Assembly (NCBI GenBank): GCA_947498705.1
Contig: CANMLW010000001.1
Coordinates: 992,001-1,056,000, forward strand
DNA: 64,000 nt
Reading direction: 5' to 3'
Source: an uncultured Aquimarina sp.
Lineage (GTDB): Bacteria; Bacteroidota; Bacteroidia; Flavobacteriales; Flavobacteriaceae
Both the position numbers and the translations under genes were made by a program. The notes below the pieces were generated by a model. It did no database searches. It saw nothing but the letters and a program-made list of their open reading frames with translations, and was not told the origin of the DNA. Positions 9,190 through 17,548 of this stretch are shown piece by piece. Positions within the stretch are counted from its first letter, which is position 1, and each line of letters opens with the position of its first letter.

Positions 9190-10236
9190 ATGATAAAAGC
9201 AAAAATTTTTTTATACTTGATTGTGTTTCCTTTTGCTTTAGGAATTGCTCAAAAATCTTTTGTTTTCCAGAATGAATTAGTTAAACCGGGAACTAAAAGT
9301 CATTTTAAGGTTCCTGTAACAGATGATAAGGATAGTACTTTTATTCCTATTACCATTTTTCATGGCATAAAATCTGGTCAGGTTTTGGGGATAACTGCGG
9401 GAATTCATGGTTATGAATATCCTCCGATATTAGCAGCACAGCAATTGAATCAAAAAATTGACCCAAAACTATTGTCAGGCACTATAATTTTAGTTCAAGT
9501 AGCTAATGTCCCTGCTTTTTTAAATAGGAGTCCTTTTTTAAATCCTTTAGATGATAAAAATCTGAATCGTTCTTTTCCAGGCAATGCTAAAGGATCAATT
9601 ACTCAACAAATGGCACATATCATTACTAAAGAGGTAATTACTAAGTCTGATTTTTTTATTGATATGCATGCGGGAGATGCCCCCGAAGATTTACTCCCAT
9701 ATAATGCTTGGTATCAAAGTAAGGCTTTTCCCGAAGTCTCTAAAAAAGGGCGAGAAATGGCATTAGCCATGGGTTTTGATTATTCTATTATTTTCGATAT
9801 TTCAGAAGAACGACTTAAAAAACCTAGTCTGTATTGTTCTCAAGAGGCTTTTCATCGTGGAATTCCTTCAGTAGATATTGAATGTGGAAGACTTGGTATT
9901 CCTGGCCAAATCGAAACTGACCGAATCGTAAATGGTGTATTTTCTTTATTAGCGCATTTAAGAATATTGAATTCTAACAAAGAACGTTCGTCCGCAACAC
10001 CAACAATTATTGCGAAACGATTTACTGTCAAGAGTAAATCAACCGGACTTTTTTATACTGAAAAAAAGTCTGGTGATTTTATAAAAAAAGGAGAGCTTGT
10101 GGGTTACATTACCGATTTTTTTGGCAATAAAATAGAAAAAATTAAAGCCCCACAAGGTGGAATGATATTATACATGATAGGTACTCCCCCTATTAACAAG
10201 AATGAAACGATTATGAATGTGGGTATTGTACCCTAA
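9190..10236 (+). CDS. exported succinylglutamate desuccinylase/aspartoacylase-family zinc hydrolase
   Basis: The start chosen is the ATG at 9190, because it places MIKAKIFLYLIVFPFALGIA directly at the N-terminus as a signal peptide; an in-frame ATG at 9139 would add 17 residues before it. The mature protein shows zinc ligands of the M14-like AstE/AspA fold: the GIHGYE motif (H..E), a DMHAG motif and the catalytic region DIECG. The C-terminal domain has a beta-sandwich look. Such enzymes deacylate N-acyl amino acids or related amides; the substrate is unknown. The gene stands alone and converges on the permease gene at 10244. Confidence 0.82.
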   Translation: MIKAKIFLYLIVFPFALGIAQKSFVFQNELVKPGTKSHFKVPVTDDKDSTFIPITIFHGIKSGQVLGITAGIHGYEYPPILAAQQLNQKIDPKLLSGTIILVQVANVPAFLNRSPFLNPLDDKNLNRSFPGNAKGSITQQMAHIITKEVITKSDFFIDMHAGDAPEDLLPYNAWYQSKAFPEVSKKGREMALAMGFDYSIIFDISEERLKKPSLYCSQEAFHRGIPSVDIECGRLGIPGQIETDRIVNGVFSLLAHLRILNSNKERSSATPTIIAKRFTVKSKSTGLFYTEKKSGDFIKKGELVGYITDFFGNKIEKIKAPQGGMILYMIGTPPINKNETIMNVGIVP

Positions 10237-10243
10237 GTTTATA

Positions 10244-11593
10244 TTATAATCGCTTCATCTTTGGTATTGATATTAATAGCATAATTATTGATGCTATTAT
10301 TAGTGGTATCATACTTTGCATAGGTTGTAAGTTAACCTCTACATCATAATACTCTGGTTTAAATTGATTCCAATCGATTGTATCTGCATGTTTATCTTCG
10401 AATATTTTAGGGTAGAAAAACAATCTTAATTTTTCATGAAACGCATTGGTAGCGTTCAAATAATCCATTTGTTGACTCATACTGGTCCCTGCTAATTGAT
10501 TAAATAAAAGCTGCAAATGCATGTTAGGGATTATAGAAGCAATTCGTTTGCTGGTTTGTTCACGCAATTTGATCTTCTTGTTGAGTGCATTTTGTTGTTT
10601 TCTCGAATCATCGTCACCCATCTGCTGCATGGCGTAATACCATAGCCAACTAAATCCATCTATTGGGTATCCATATTTTTTAAATTGTGGATAGTGTTGA
10701 TAAAATTTTTCTATAGTAGCTAGCTTATCAGTATCCCACTTTACGTGATATCCATCTCTTTGTGCTATAGCCGTACTTAATGCTTCTGACACCGGGTATT
10801 TGGATGATACATACGCATTAACTCCCGCCGGTAAAAGAATGATCAATACTAACCAAATTGATAAAAGTAAAGACGCATTAAAGCCGGAAAGTTTCTTAAA
10901 ACTAATAATAAAAAAAGTTAGAGTAAACCAGAAAAAAATATAGAGCATCGATAATCCTAACATCCAAAAAAAGTGAGTATCTAAAGGTAAGTTGAGGATT
11001 AGTTTAGCTATACCAAAAAGAAATAGTAAGATTGTGTACAACAACATCAATCGAATCAAAAGTTTAGCAATAATAAACCCCAGTTTAGACCTTGCTTGAA
11101 TTACTACTAAATTCCATGTTCCAGTTTCTGTTTCCTCTGAAACTATATTAAAAGTCATAACAATAACTAAAAGAGGAAATAGATAAATAATCACAAAAGA
11201 AAGGTCAAGATTACCAGATTGCAGATTCATTGGGTTTACCAAATCTGTATCATATTTCTGCGCCTCAAAGGTCTTTATAGTGATTTGTTTTATCGTTGGG
11301 TTTACATCTGCTTGTCCTATTGATATTCCTGCCAACGAATTTACAGTATTGACATAAGCAAACTTTGTATAATATAACAACAGCCCTAAATCCTTATTAT
11401 GAAGCGATACTTGCCGATCAAAATGTTGTTTTTGATGTGTTTTCACTTCGGCGATTGCATCTTCTTGTCTTTCGAGGTGTTTATCTCCTATGATAATTCC
11501 AATAACACCTAACAATGTAATAAGTAATAGACTTATCCAAACTTCCTTTGTTCGAATGCATTGCTGTAAAAATAGTTTATATAGTATTATCAT
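10244..11593 (-). CDS. ABC transporter permease, DUF3526 type (cassette 2, second permease)
   Basis: The start is the ATG at 11593, which overlaps the stop of the preceding permease as ATGA; a longer frame up to 11650 lies inside that gene. The 449-residue product begins MIILYKLFLQQC and has an N-terminal helix, a soluble segment with SIGQADVNP, the DLSFVIIYLFPLLVIV helix, the EETETGTWNLVVIQ cytoplasmic motif, several further helices, a soluble domain and a C-terminal helix. It is the counterpart of the permease at 2525-3961. It is the last gene of the - strand operon with the ATPase and TonB receptor. Confidence 0.87.
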   Translation of the reverse strand: MIILYKLFLQQCIRTKEVWISLLLITLLGVIGIIIGDKHLERQEDAIAEVKTHQKQHFDRQVSLHNKDLGLLLYYTKFAYVNTVNSLAGISIGQADVNPTIKQITIKTFEAQKYDTDLVNPMNLQSGNLDLSFVIIYLFPLLVIVMTFNIVSEETETGTWNLVVIQARSKLGFIIAKLLIRLMLLYTILLFLFGIAKLILNLPLDTHFFWMLGLSMLYIFFWFTLTFFIISFKKLSGFNASLLLSIWLVLIILLPAGVNAYVSSKYPVSEALSTAIAQRDGYHVKWDTDKLATIEKFYQHYPQFKKYGYPIDGFSWLWYYAMQQMGDDDSRKQQNALNKKIKLREQTSKRIASIIPNMHLQLLFNQLAGTSMSQQMDYLNATNAFHEKLRLFFYPKIFEDKHADTIDWNQFKPEYYDVEVNLQPMQSMIPLIIASIIMLLISIPKMKRL

Positions 11594-13041
11594 ATCGCCC
11601 TTGCTTTTTTTGAAGTGAATACTAGTAAGCCTAAAACACCAATTACCCACAATAGTATAGAAATTAATGCTGGAAAAGCTTCTTTTAACGAATTACCAAA
11701 TCCCATAGGTATATGGTTAAAATCCCTAAATTCTTGCCAATGTTGGTGATTTACAACATGAGTTTTCCCTTCTGAACCACTTTCTTTTTTCGGACTGATA
11801 TATTCCATTTGTAACTCATTCATGGTTTGAGCTAATTGATAACGATAGTCATCTGCTTTATTTTGAAAATCGATATAGGATGAGAAATCTGTTCCAGCCA
11901 TAGTCATCGATAATTGTTTGATCGCTGTAAATGGATTGATAAAAGACGAAAACCTAGTTATATCATTTTGACTTTTAAAAATGTTCACCAACTTGGTATG
12001 GTGTTTTCTATATAAGGCAGATGTAATTTTTTCTCCTTCCCGCATCACAAAACCCGAATAATTAAAAGGTAAATCGACTACTTTACTTACCTTATGTACT
12101 GTTAAAACAGAATCTTTTAGGTTATTATAGTGAGGGTCATTAGGATTATGACTATCCCCTTTTTGAATCACTTCTTTCTCAATCGCTGATTGAAAAGCCA
12201 GCTTACTTGGTGTAGGAAACCAGTAATTGCCCATGGCCTGAGCAGATTTTGGTAAAAGTACTACCAACAGTAACCAAATCCCCAATAACCGTAATAAGGC
12301 ATTTTTTGGTGTAGTACTGCTTGTTGATACTGCTACAGTAAGACCCGCTATAATAGCTAGAAATGCTAAATACCCTAAACTGATTAGTAATAAACGTATC
12401 CAGGTAAGATTGTTTATGGTTTGATCACCAATTATTAAAAGTGCTAGACTAACTATGACTAAGATAGGTATAAAAAACAGCAAGGAAATCGCAAAAAGTC
12501 CCAATGATTTTCCAAATAGTATCTCTTTCCAACTGGCTCCTTGAGACAAAAGCATTTTTAATGTCCCATTTTGCCTATCCGCGGCAACAGTAGAAAAACC
12601 TACAAAAAACAGAATTAGTGGTAGAACTAGTTGTAATAATAACGCCAAGCTTAGCTCTCCAAATCGTAACATACCTGTAGAAAATGTGGCCTCAGAGAAG
12701 TTTACACTATTTTGTCGATGCGCTTCCAAAAAAACTGTATTCCCGGTAAAACTTTCCAATCCGTAATCAAATATTGCCAAAGAAGGATTTATTCGAAATG
12801 CAAAAGTTCCAAAATGGGCCATACGATGTGGATGTTTATCGGGATTTGCCTCCCAACTTTGTCTGGCTTTGTTTTGATGTTCTTGCCGAATATTATTTTG
12901 AGAACTATACTTTTTTATACCGCTAACAGCGGCATAAGCTGTTAGCAGTATAAAAATTGAGAATAGTAGATAAAAAGTTTTGGGTGTTGTTGCATTTTGC
13001 CAAAAATTCAATGCAAATAACCGAACATTAGCCCATTTCAT
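11590..13041 (-). CDS. ABC transporter permease, DUF3526 type (cassette 2, first permease)
   Basis: The 483-residue integral membrane protein has the DUF3526 layout: an N-terminal helix, an extracytoplasmic stretch with GTFAFRINPSLAIFDYGLE, clustered helices around the ADRQNGTLKMLLSQ motif, a large second soluble domain and one C-terminal helix. The permease at 1096-2532 carries the same motifs in the same order. It begins 3 bp after the TonB receptor gene ends and overlaps the next permease by 4 bp, so the receptor and transporter are made together. It probably pairs with the product of 10244-11593. Confidence 0.88.
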   Translation of the reverse strand: MKWANVRLFALNFWQNATTPKTFYLLFSIFILLTAYAAVSGIKKYSSQNNIRQEHQNKARQSWEANPDKHPHRMAHFGTFAFRINPSLAIFDYGLESFTGNTVFLEAHRQNSVNFSEATFSTGMLRFGELSLALLLQLVLPLILFFVGFSTVAADRQNGTLKMLLSQGASWKEILFGKSLGLFAISLLFFIPILVIVSLALLIIGDQTINNLTWIRLLLISLGYLAFLAIIAGLTVAVSTSSTTPKNALLRLLGIWLLLVVLLPKSAQAMGNYWFPTPSKLAFQSAIEKEVIQKGDSHNPNDPHYNNLKDSVLTVHKVSKVVDLPFNYSGFVMREGEKITSALYRKHHTKLVNIFKSQNDITRFSSFINPFTAIKQLSMTMAGTDFSSYIDFQNKADDYRYQLAQTMNELQMEYISPKKESGSEGKTHVVNHQHWQEFRDFNHIPMGFGNSLKEAFPALISILLWVIGVLGLLVFTSKKARAI

Positions 13042-13044
13042 CTT

Positions 13045-15543
13045 TTAGAATTTATAAGTTGCATTTAATAAAATATTTCTTGGTGCACCCGGTCCTAGCC
13101 TAGAAGGGTTAAGACCACCTAACCAATACGTATCATTAAATAAGTTGTTTACTTTTAGTGTTAACTGCATATTTATGTTGTTAGGTTTGTAATATACAGC
13201 TCCATCTAATACCGTGTATTCTGGTAATAGTACTCTATCGGTACTATATGTAGGATTGTACCAGGTATATCTCTCGTCTACATATTGAGCTCCTAAACCA
13301 ATTCCAATGCCTTTTAATAAAGAAATTGAATTAAAATCATATCTCCCCCAAAAATTTGCATTATGCTCTGGAGCTCCACCTATTCGTGCTCCTATAAATT
13401 CTGCAACGGCATCTTCTTCAATTGTAGCCTCTGTATAAGCATACGAAGCTGTTAATTGTAAGTTAGGTAATACATAACCTGAAATATCCGTTTCAAAACC
13501 TCTACTTCTTTGCTCTCCTCTTGTTGTTAAGTTATCTAAATCATAAGTATCTCCAAGTAAGATATTTTTTTGGGTAACATTAAAAACTGCGAGGTTGGCA
13601 AATATTTTCCCATTTAAAAACTCTCCTTTGGCACCTACTTCCATTAAGGTACTTTCTAATGGATCAAACCTGCTTGGTGATGCTGCCCAGAAAAAACCTT
13701 CTGCTGTTGGTGACAATGATACTGTATTAGTATGTGGTTGAAATCCTTGCAGATATGTAGCATACGCACTAATATCATTAGTTATTTCATAGGTTAAACC
13801 AAACCTAGGTACAAAAGCACTAGTCTCAAATTCTTCTTCTTCACCTTTATAATCAAAAATATCAGTAAACCACTCATACCTTAAGTTTACTAATGCTGAG
13901 AGTTTTCCAATCTTGAATTGGTTTTGAAAATAGATCCCGTTTGAAGTATTCAAATTTGCAGGAATTGTTAATTCAGAAAGGTTATAAGCATTTGTATTTC
14001 TAGCTCCGTTAAAAGGGTTTTCTAAATTAAAATGAGGAACAGCAGGCACTGGCATAGTTACACCATCTACCACCATTTGTTGAAAATTTCCTGGATCACT
14101 TGGGTCAAAATTAGCCTGACCACCATTAATTGTTAAATATCTTCTAGCACGAAGGAATCCTGCACCAATTTTTCTTTCCCACCTCGTAGCATCATATCCA
14201 ACTAATAACTTATTGGTAAGGTTACCTTTTTTGATATCGTAATTAAAATATGCGCTAAAATTATCTGTTTTCCAAAACTGTTGTCTTTTATCATATCGCA
14301 TTCTTGCAAGTGTAGGAATCACATTACCATCAATATCAACTGCCGTACCATCAACTCTATGCTCGGCTAAATCCTCATCCCAAGTTTGTTTCATGAACTG
14401 AGCATTGAAACCAAAGTTTTCAGTAAACTTTTGATTAAAATTAGCCATAAATATGAGCTCTTTAGTTTTGTAGTGGTCGTTTGATGCACCAACATTCCTT
14501 GTGATAGGAGTACTATTTAAATCGAATTCACCATTAATTGCACCAAAAATTGGCTGACCTCTATCCAAATTACCTTCAGCGTTATTGTAAATCATTTCAA
14601 CATTTAGGGATGTCTTTTTGTTAGGGACATAACTTAAAGAAGGAGTAATTAAAATAGCATTGTTATTTACGACATCTCTAAAAGAATCTGCTTCTTGAAC
14701 TGCTGCATTAAAACGATATAATAAGGTTTTAGAATCGTTCAATGGCCCTGTAAAATCTGCTGTAGCTCTTAGGGTTCCAAAACTCCCAGTTGTTAAACTT
14801 ATTGAATTTCTTTTTTCGGTCAACGGCTTTTTAGTTACCATATTTACCGTTCCCCCAGGATCTGCACTAGAAAAAGTTACAGAAGACGGTCCTTTAATAA
14901 CCTCTACGCGTTCTAAATGCGAAGTAATAGGTTGTAAAAAGTAATATTGACGTGTACGCATTCCATTAAGCATTTGTCCATCATCGGCTTGAGTGATACC
15001 TCTAATATTATAATGATTATATATACCAGTAGCCGATACACCACTTACTGTTTTTACAGCATCTGGTAACTGAAATGCTTGCCGATCTTCAATAAGTTCT
15101 TTGGTTACAGTAGCCACTGCTTGTGGCAACTCTTTATTTTTGATAGCTATTTTGGTTGCAGAAAACGAATAATCACTGTTATAATCCGTTCGGGCGCGGC
15201 CAATAACTTCTACACTTTGTAGTTGTTCGGTACCTTCTTCTAACGAAATTGTCCCGATATCGAATGTGGTACCATCACCGGTCTCAATATTATTTTTGTA
15301 AGCCTGAAATCCTAAATATCTTACTTCTAAATTATATTTACCAGAAGGAGCATTTATTTCAAATTGTCCAGTTTCATTAGAGAGTTCACCAAAAGTATTT
15401 TCTGTGTTTTTTAGTGAAATGGTTGCTCCTATTATTGGATTATTTTTATTATCGACCACAGTACCTGTTATTTGTACTTGTGCCAAAGAGGTATACCCAA
15501 TAAATGACAATGCAATTATGAGAATTGATTTAAAAAGTTTCAT
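13045..15543 (-). CDS. TonB-dependent siderophore receptor with N-terminal carboxypeptidase-like domain
   Basis: The 832-residue outer-membrane protein has a signal peptide (residues 1-21, ending SLA), a carboxypeptidase-regulatory-like beta-sandwich (about 24-110, with VQITGTVVDNKNNPIIGATI), a plug domain (about 140-240, with the GPSSVTFSSADPGGTVNMVT motif typical of ferri-siderophore receptors) and a beta-barrel ending in an aromatic residue (NATYKF). It should import a ferric siderophore or similar complex using TonB energy. It lies 20 bp after the ATPase gene and 3 bp before the permease genes. The ligand cannot be deduced. Confidence 0.92.
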   Translation of the reverse strand: MKLFKSILIIALSFIGYTSLAQVQITGTVVDNKNNPIIGATISLKNTENTFGELSNETGQFEINAPSGKYNLEVRYLGFQAYKNNIETGDGTTFDIGTISLEEGTEQLQSVEVIGRARTDYNSDYSFSATKIAIKNKELPQAVATVTKELIEDRQAFQLPDAVKTVSGVSATGIYNHYNIRGITQADDGQMLNGMRTRQYYFLQPITSHLERVEVIKGPSSVTFSSADPGGTVNMVTKKPLTEKRNSISLTTGSFGTLRATADFTGPLNDSKTLLYRFNAAVQEADSFRDVVNNNAILITPSLSYVPNKKTSLNVEMIYNNAEGNLDRGQPIFGAINGEFDLNSTPITRNVGASNDHYKTKELIFMANFNQKFTENFGFNAQFMKQTWDEDLAEHRVDGTAVDIDGNVIPTLARMRYDKRQQFWKTDNFSAYFNYDIKKGNLTNKLLVGYDATRWERKIGAGFLRARRYLTINGGQANFDPSDPGNFQQMVVDGVTMPVPAVPHFNLENPFNGARNTNAYNLSELTIPANLNTSNGIYFQNQFKIGKLSALVNLRYEWFTDIFDYKGEEEEFETSAFVPRFGLTYEITNDISAYATYLQGFQPHTNTVSLSPTAEGFFWAASPSRFDPLESTLMEVGAKGEFLNGKIFANLAVFNVTQKNILLGDTYDLDNLTTRGEQRSRGFETDISGYVLPNLQLTASYAYTEATIEEDAVAEFIGARIGGAPEHNANFWGRYDFNSISLLKGIGIGLGAQYVDERYTWYNPTYSTDRVLLPEYTVLDGAVYYKPNNINMQLTLKVNNLFNDTYWLGGLNPSRLGPGAPRNILLNATYKF

Positions 15544-15563
15544 TACGTTAATTGTTTTTAAGT

Positions 15564-16259
15564 TTAAATTGTTTTTAGGTATAAGTTTTGTAATTCGGTA
15601 GCATTAATACTATCGGTGCTTGTGTTATGAAGCAATTTTCCTTCTTTCATAATCCCAATTTTAGTCCCCACGTTTACAGCATTAAAAATATCGTGAGTAG
15701 CCATAAAAATGGCAGTACCATCTTGGCTTAATTCTTTACAGATTTTAGTAAATTCTATGGTCGCTTTGGGGTCCAAACCAGAAATAGGTTCGTCCATAAA
15801 AATATAATCCGCATTCTTTGACAAGGCTATAGCGATACCAACTTTTTGTCTCATCCCCTTAGAGTATGAAGACAATTTTTTATGATGTGCTGTTTCTTGA
15901 AGTCCCGCTTTGGATAGAAAAATGGATAACTCGGTATTTGCATATCGAAACCCGGCTAACCTACTGAAGAAGTTAAGATTATCAATCCCCGAAAGGTTGC
16001 CATATAGCTGAACAACTTCGGGAATATATGCAATCATTTGGGTGGTTTTGTTATTATTTGGTTTCACAGGTATCCCATTAACCAAAACTTCACCACTTGT
16101 AGGCTCAATTAGGCCTAAAAACAGATTGATTGTTGTTGTTTTACCTGCGCCATTTTGACCAAGTAAACAAAAAATTTCTCCTTTATCAATTGATAAATTC
16201 AGTTGACTAAGTGCTACGTGCTTACCATATTTTTTGGTAAGATTGATGGCTTGAAGCAT
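15564..16259 (-). CDS. ABC transporter ATP-binding protein (ABC-2 type, cassette 2)
   Basis: The 231-residue ATPase has Walker A GQNGAGKTT at residues 34-42, signature YSKGMRQ at 132-138, Walker B DYIFMDEP at 151-158 and a downstream ATHD switch His. It is the first gene of the - strand operon ATPase-receptor-permease-permease. It is a clear paralogue of the ATPase at 344-1045, with motif positions identical in both proteins. The separation of ATPase and permease genes by a TonB receptor gene is unusual and argues for a shared role of receptor and transporter in metal-chelate handling. Confidence 0.93.
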   Translation of the reverse strand: MLQAINLTKKYGKHVALSQLNLSIDKGEIFCLLGQNGAGKTTTINLFLGLIEPTSGEVLVNGIPVKPNNNKTTQMIAYIPEVVQLYGNLSGIDNLNFFSRLAGFRYANTELSIFLSKAGLQETAHHKKLSSYSKGMRQKVGIAIALSKNADYIFMDEPISGLDPKATIEFTKICKELSQDGTAIFMATHDIFNAVNVGTKIGIMKEGKLLHNTSTDSINATELQNLYLKTI

Positions 16260-16506
16260 ACTATATACTTTAAAAATGAAATTGACAATTTGTGTTTAAT
16301 GTTCGGCTAGCACCGATAATAGAATAAGATATATGCAGGAATCCCCAATTAATTATATAACAACCTGTTACAAACCACAATTACTTCTTTATTAAATTTC
16401 TTTCCCTTACTGAAAATGTAGATATTGATAATAAAGTGGTATAAAAAATCTATAAGCAAATAGAAGCTCCTATTATGCAAGATTTTTAATATTAAAGGTA
16501 TATCCT

Positions 16507-16812
16507 TTATAAAAAAGGTGGTGGTTTATTATAAACAAACGTTGGAGAAGCAATCTTTTCTTGAGGGCCTCTGTATTGGATTAAAGCAATAAATGAACTT
16601 GGGATATTTGATTGTTCTTTTTCTAAATGAGAATGATCATTATGAAATAAATCAAGTTGGTGAGAATAAACTAAAATATCGCAAAGTTCACAAGAAACAG
16701 GTTCATCGTCCTCTGATAAATGATTTAAAACATGCAGGTCTACAACCCTTGGAGCAAGGAATGCTACAGTAAATAACAACGTGATGATATGCACTATAAT
16801 ACACTGAAACAT
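16507..16812 (-). CDS. small exported CxxC protein with C-terminal KPPPFL motif (copy 1)
   Basis: No named family was recognised. With the start at 16812 the product is 101 residues, the same length as the paralogue at 23061-23366. A longer frame begins at 16842, but that ATG overlaps the predicted -7 promoter element (16840-16847), so it is unlikely to be transcribed. The protein has an N-terminal hydrophobic segment (CIIVHIITLLFTVAFLAP), then DLHVLNHLSEDDEP with CELCDI, histidines (HQLDLFHNDHSH) and a C-terminal YNKPPPFL. The two copies share R-[VI]-[VA]-DLH, H-[LF]-S-[ED]-DD, CELC[DE]I and YNKPPP. Metal binding at the cell envelope is likely but inferred from the Cys/His content and the Zur-type promoter. 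Confidence 0.72.
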   Translation of the reverse strand: MFQCIIVHIITLLFTVAFLAPRVVDLHVLNHLSEDDEPVSCELCDILVYSHQLDLFHNDHSHLEKEQSNIPSSFIALIQYRGPQEKIASPTFVYNKPPPFL

Positions 16813-16839
16813 AGAGTACAACCTATTTATCTTAACGTA

Positions 16840-16847
16840 CAAAGATA
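16840..16847 (-). promoter_or_regulatory. -7 promoter element of the small CxxC gene
   Basis: On the - strand this reads TATCTTTG, an exact match to the Bacteroidota TAnnTTTG element. A TTG within the Zur half-site (CAA at 16865-16867 on the + strand) lies 17 bp upstream and can serve as the -33 element. Transcription would start a few bases downstream, before the ATG at 16812. Confidence 0.6.
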
Positions 16848-16850
16848 ATA

Positions 16851-16889
16851 AAATTTTAATAATGCAACTTTGTTGCGTTATTAAAATTT
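16851..16889. promoter_or_regulatory. 39-bp palindrome, putative Zur operator of a divergent promoter
   Basis: Two 18-bp arms (16851-16868 and 16872-16889) are separated by TTT and match at 17 of 18 positions; the core is GCAAC-TTT-GTTGC. The same core occurs at 27651 and, with one mismatch, at 8406. The palindrome lies exactly between two opposing TAnnTTTG elements, and its half-sites supply the TTG (-33) of both promoters at 17-bp spacing. A bound repressor would therefore block both transcripts. Zinc-responsive control by the Fur-family protein at 8448 is inferred. Confidence 0.75.
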
Positions 16890-16892
16890 ATT

Positions 16893-16900
16893 TACTTTTG
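16893..16900 (+). promoter_or_regulatory. -7 promoter element of the ABC/DUF3299 operon
   Basis: The sequence TACTTTTG matches TAnnTTTG. A TTG at 16873-16875, inside the right half-site of the palindrome, lies 17 bp upstream as the -33 element. The ATG at 16914 follows 13 bp after the -7 box, so the leader is very short. Confidence 0.6.
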
Positions 16901-16913
16901 GAAAAACAATTTT

Positions 16914-17546
16914 ATGATTCGTACCCACGCTCTTCAGTTTACATATCAAGATGTAGAAAATCAAACTCTTTATTTTCCGGATATAGATTTATCTGCAAAA
17001 GAGGATTTACTGATTTTGGGAGCGTCGGGAGTGGGAAAAACAACATTCATTCATCTTTTGGCAGGTCTCTTACCTCCAAAAGGAGGTAAAATTTTTATTG
17101 ATGACACTTTTCTAAACAAACTTACAAGAAAGCAATTGGATTATTTTAGAGGTCAACATATAGGTCTAATTTTTCAACGTGCATATTTTATTAGGTCATT
17201 ATCTGTTTTAGAGAATTTAACCTTACGAGAGAAGCTCTCTAAAAAAAAGAGCGATCCTCAAAGAAAAGAGGAACTAATCCAGCAATTAGGTCTATCTAAT
17301 CTTCAAAACAAAAGGATTCATCAATTAAGTGAGGGACAACAACAACGACTTTCGATTGCTTTAGGGGTTGTTCATAGTCCCAAAGTAATACTTGCAGATG
17401 AACCTACATCAAATTTAGATGACGTGAATTGTGAAAAGGTCATTTCATTATTAAAAAAAGAAGCGCGAATCTGTAAAAGTAATTTAGTGATTATAACCCA
17501 TGATCAAAGGGTAAAATCACATTTTAACAATCATATAATTTTATAA
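16914..17546 (+). CDS. LolD/MacB-like ABC transporter ATP-binding protein, putatively zinc-responsive
   Basis: The 210-residue ATPase has Walker A GASGVGKT at residues 36-43, signature LSEGQQQR at 138-145 and Walker B VILADEPTSNLDD at 158-170, with a terminal ITHD switch. These features place it with LolD/FtsE/MacB-type ATPases that partner FtsX-like permeases, as encoded 2 bp downstream. It starts just after the palindromic operator and is the first gene of a three-gene operon. In Pseudomonas aeruginosa a Zur-controlled cluster (PA4063-PA4066, from memory) has the same ATPase-FtsX permease-DUF3299 order, which supports a zinc-related role rather than lipoprotein release. Confidence 0.88.
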   Translation: MIRTHALQFTYQDVENQTLYFPDIDLSAKEDLLILGASGVGKTTFIHLLAGLLPPKGGKIFIDDTFLNKLTRKQLDYFRGQHIGLIFQRAYFIRSLSVLENLTLREKLSKKKSDPQRKEELIQQLGLSNLQNKRIHQLSEGQQQRLSIALGVVHSPKVILADEPTSNLDDVNCEKVISLLKKEARICKSNLVIITHDQRVKSHFNNHIIL

Positions 17547-17548
17547 TC

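Noticed and set aside
16813-16842. Extra N-terminal ten codons of the small CxxC gene (ATG at 16842)
   Set aside because: The ATG overlaps the predicted -7 element, and starting at 16812 gives the same 101-residue length as the paralogue.
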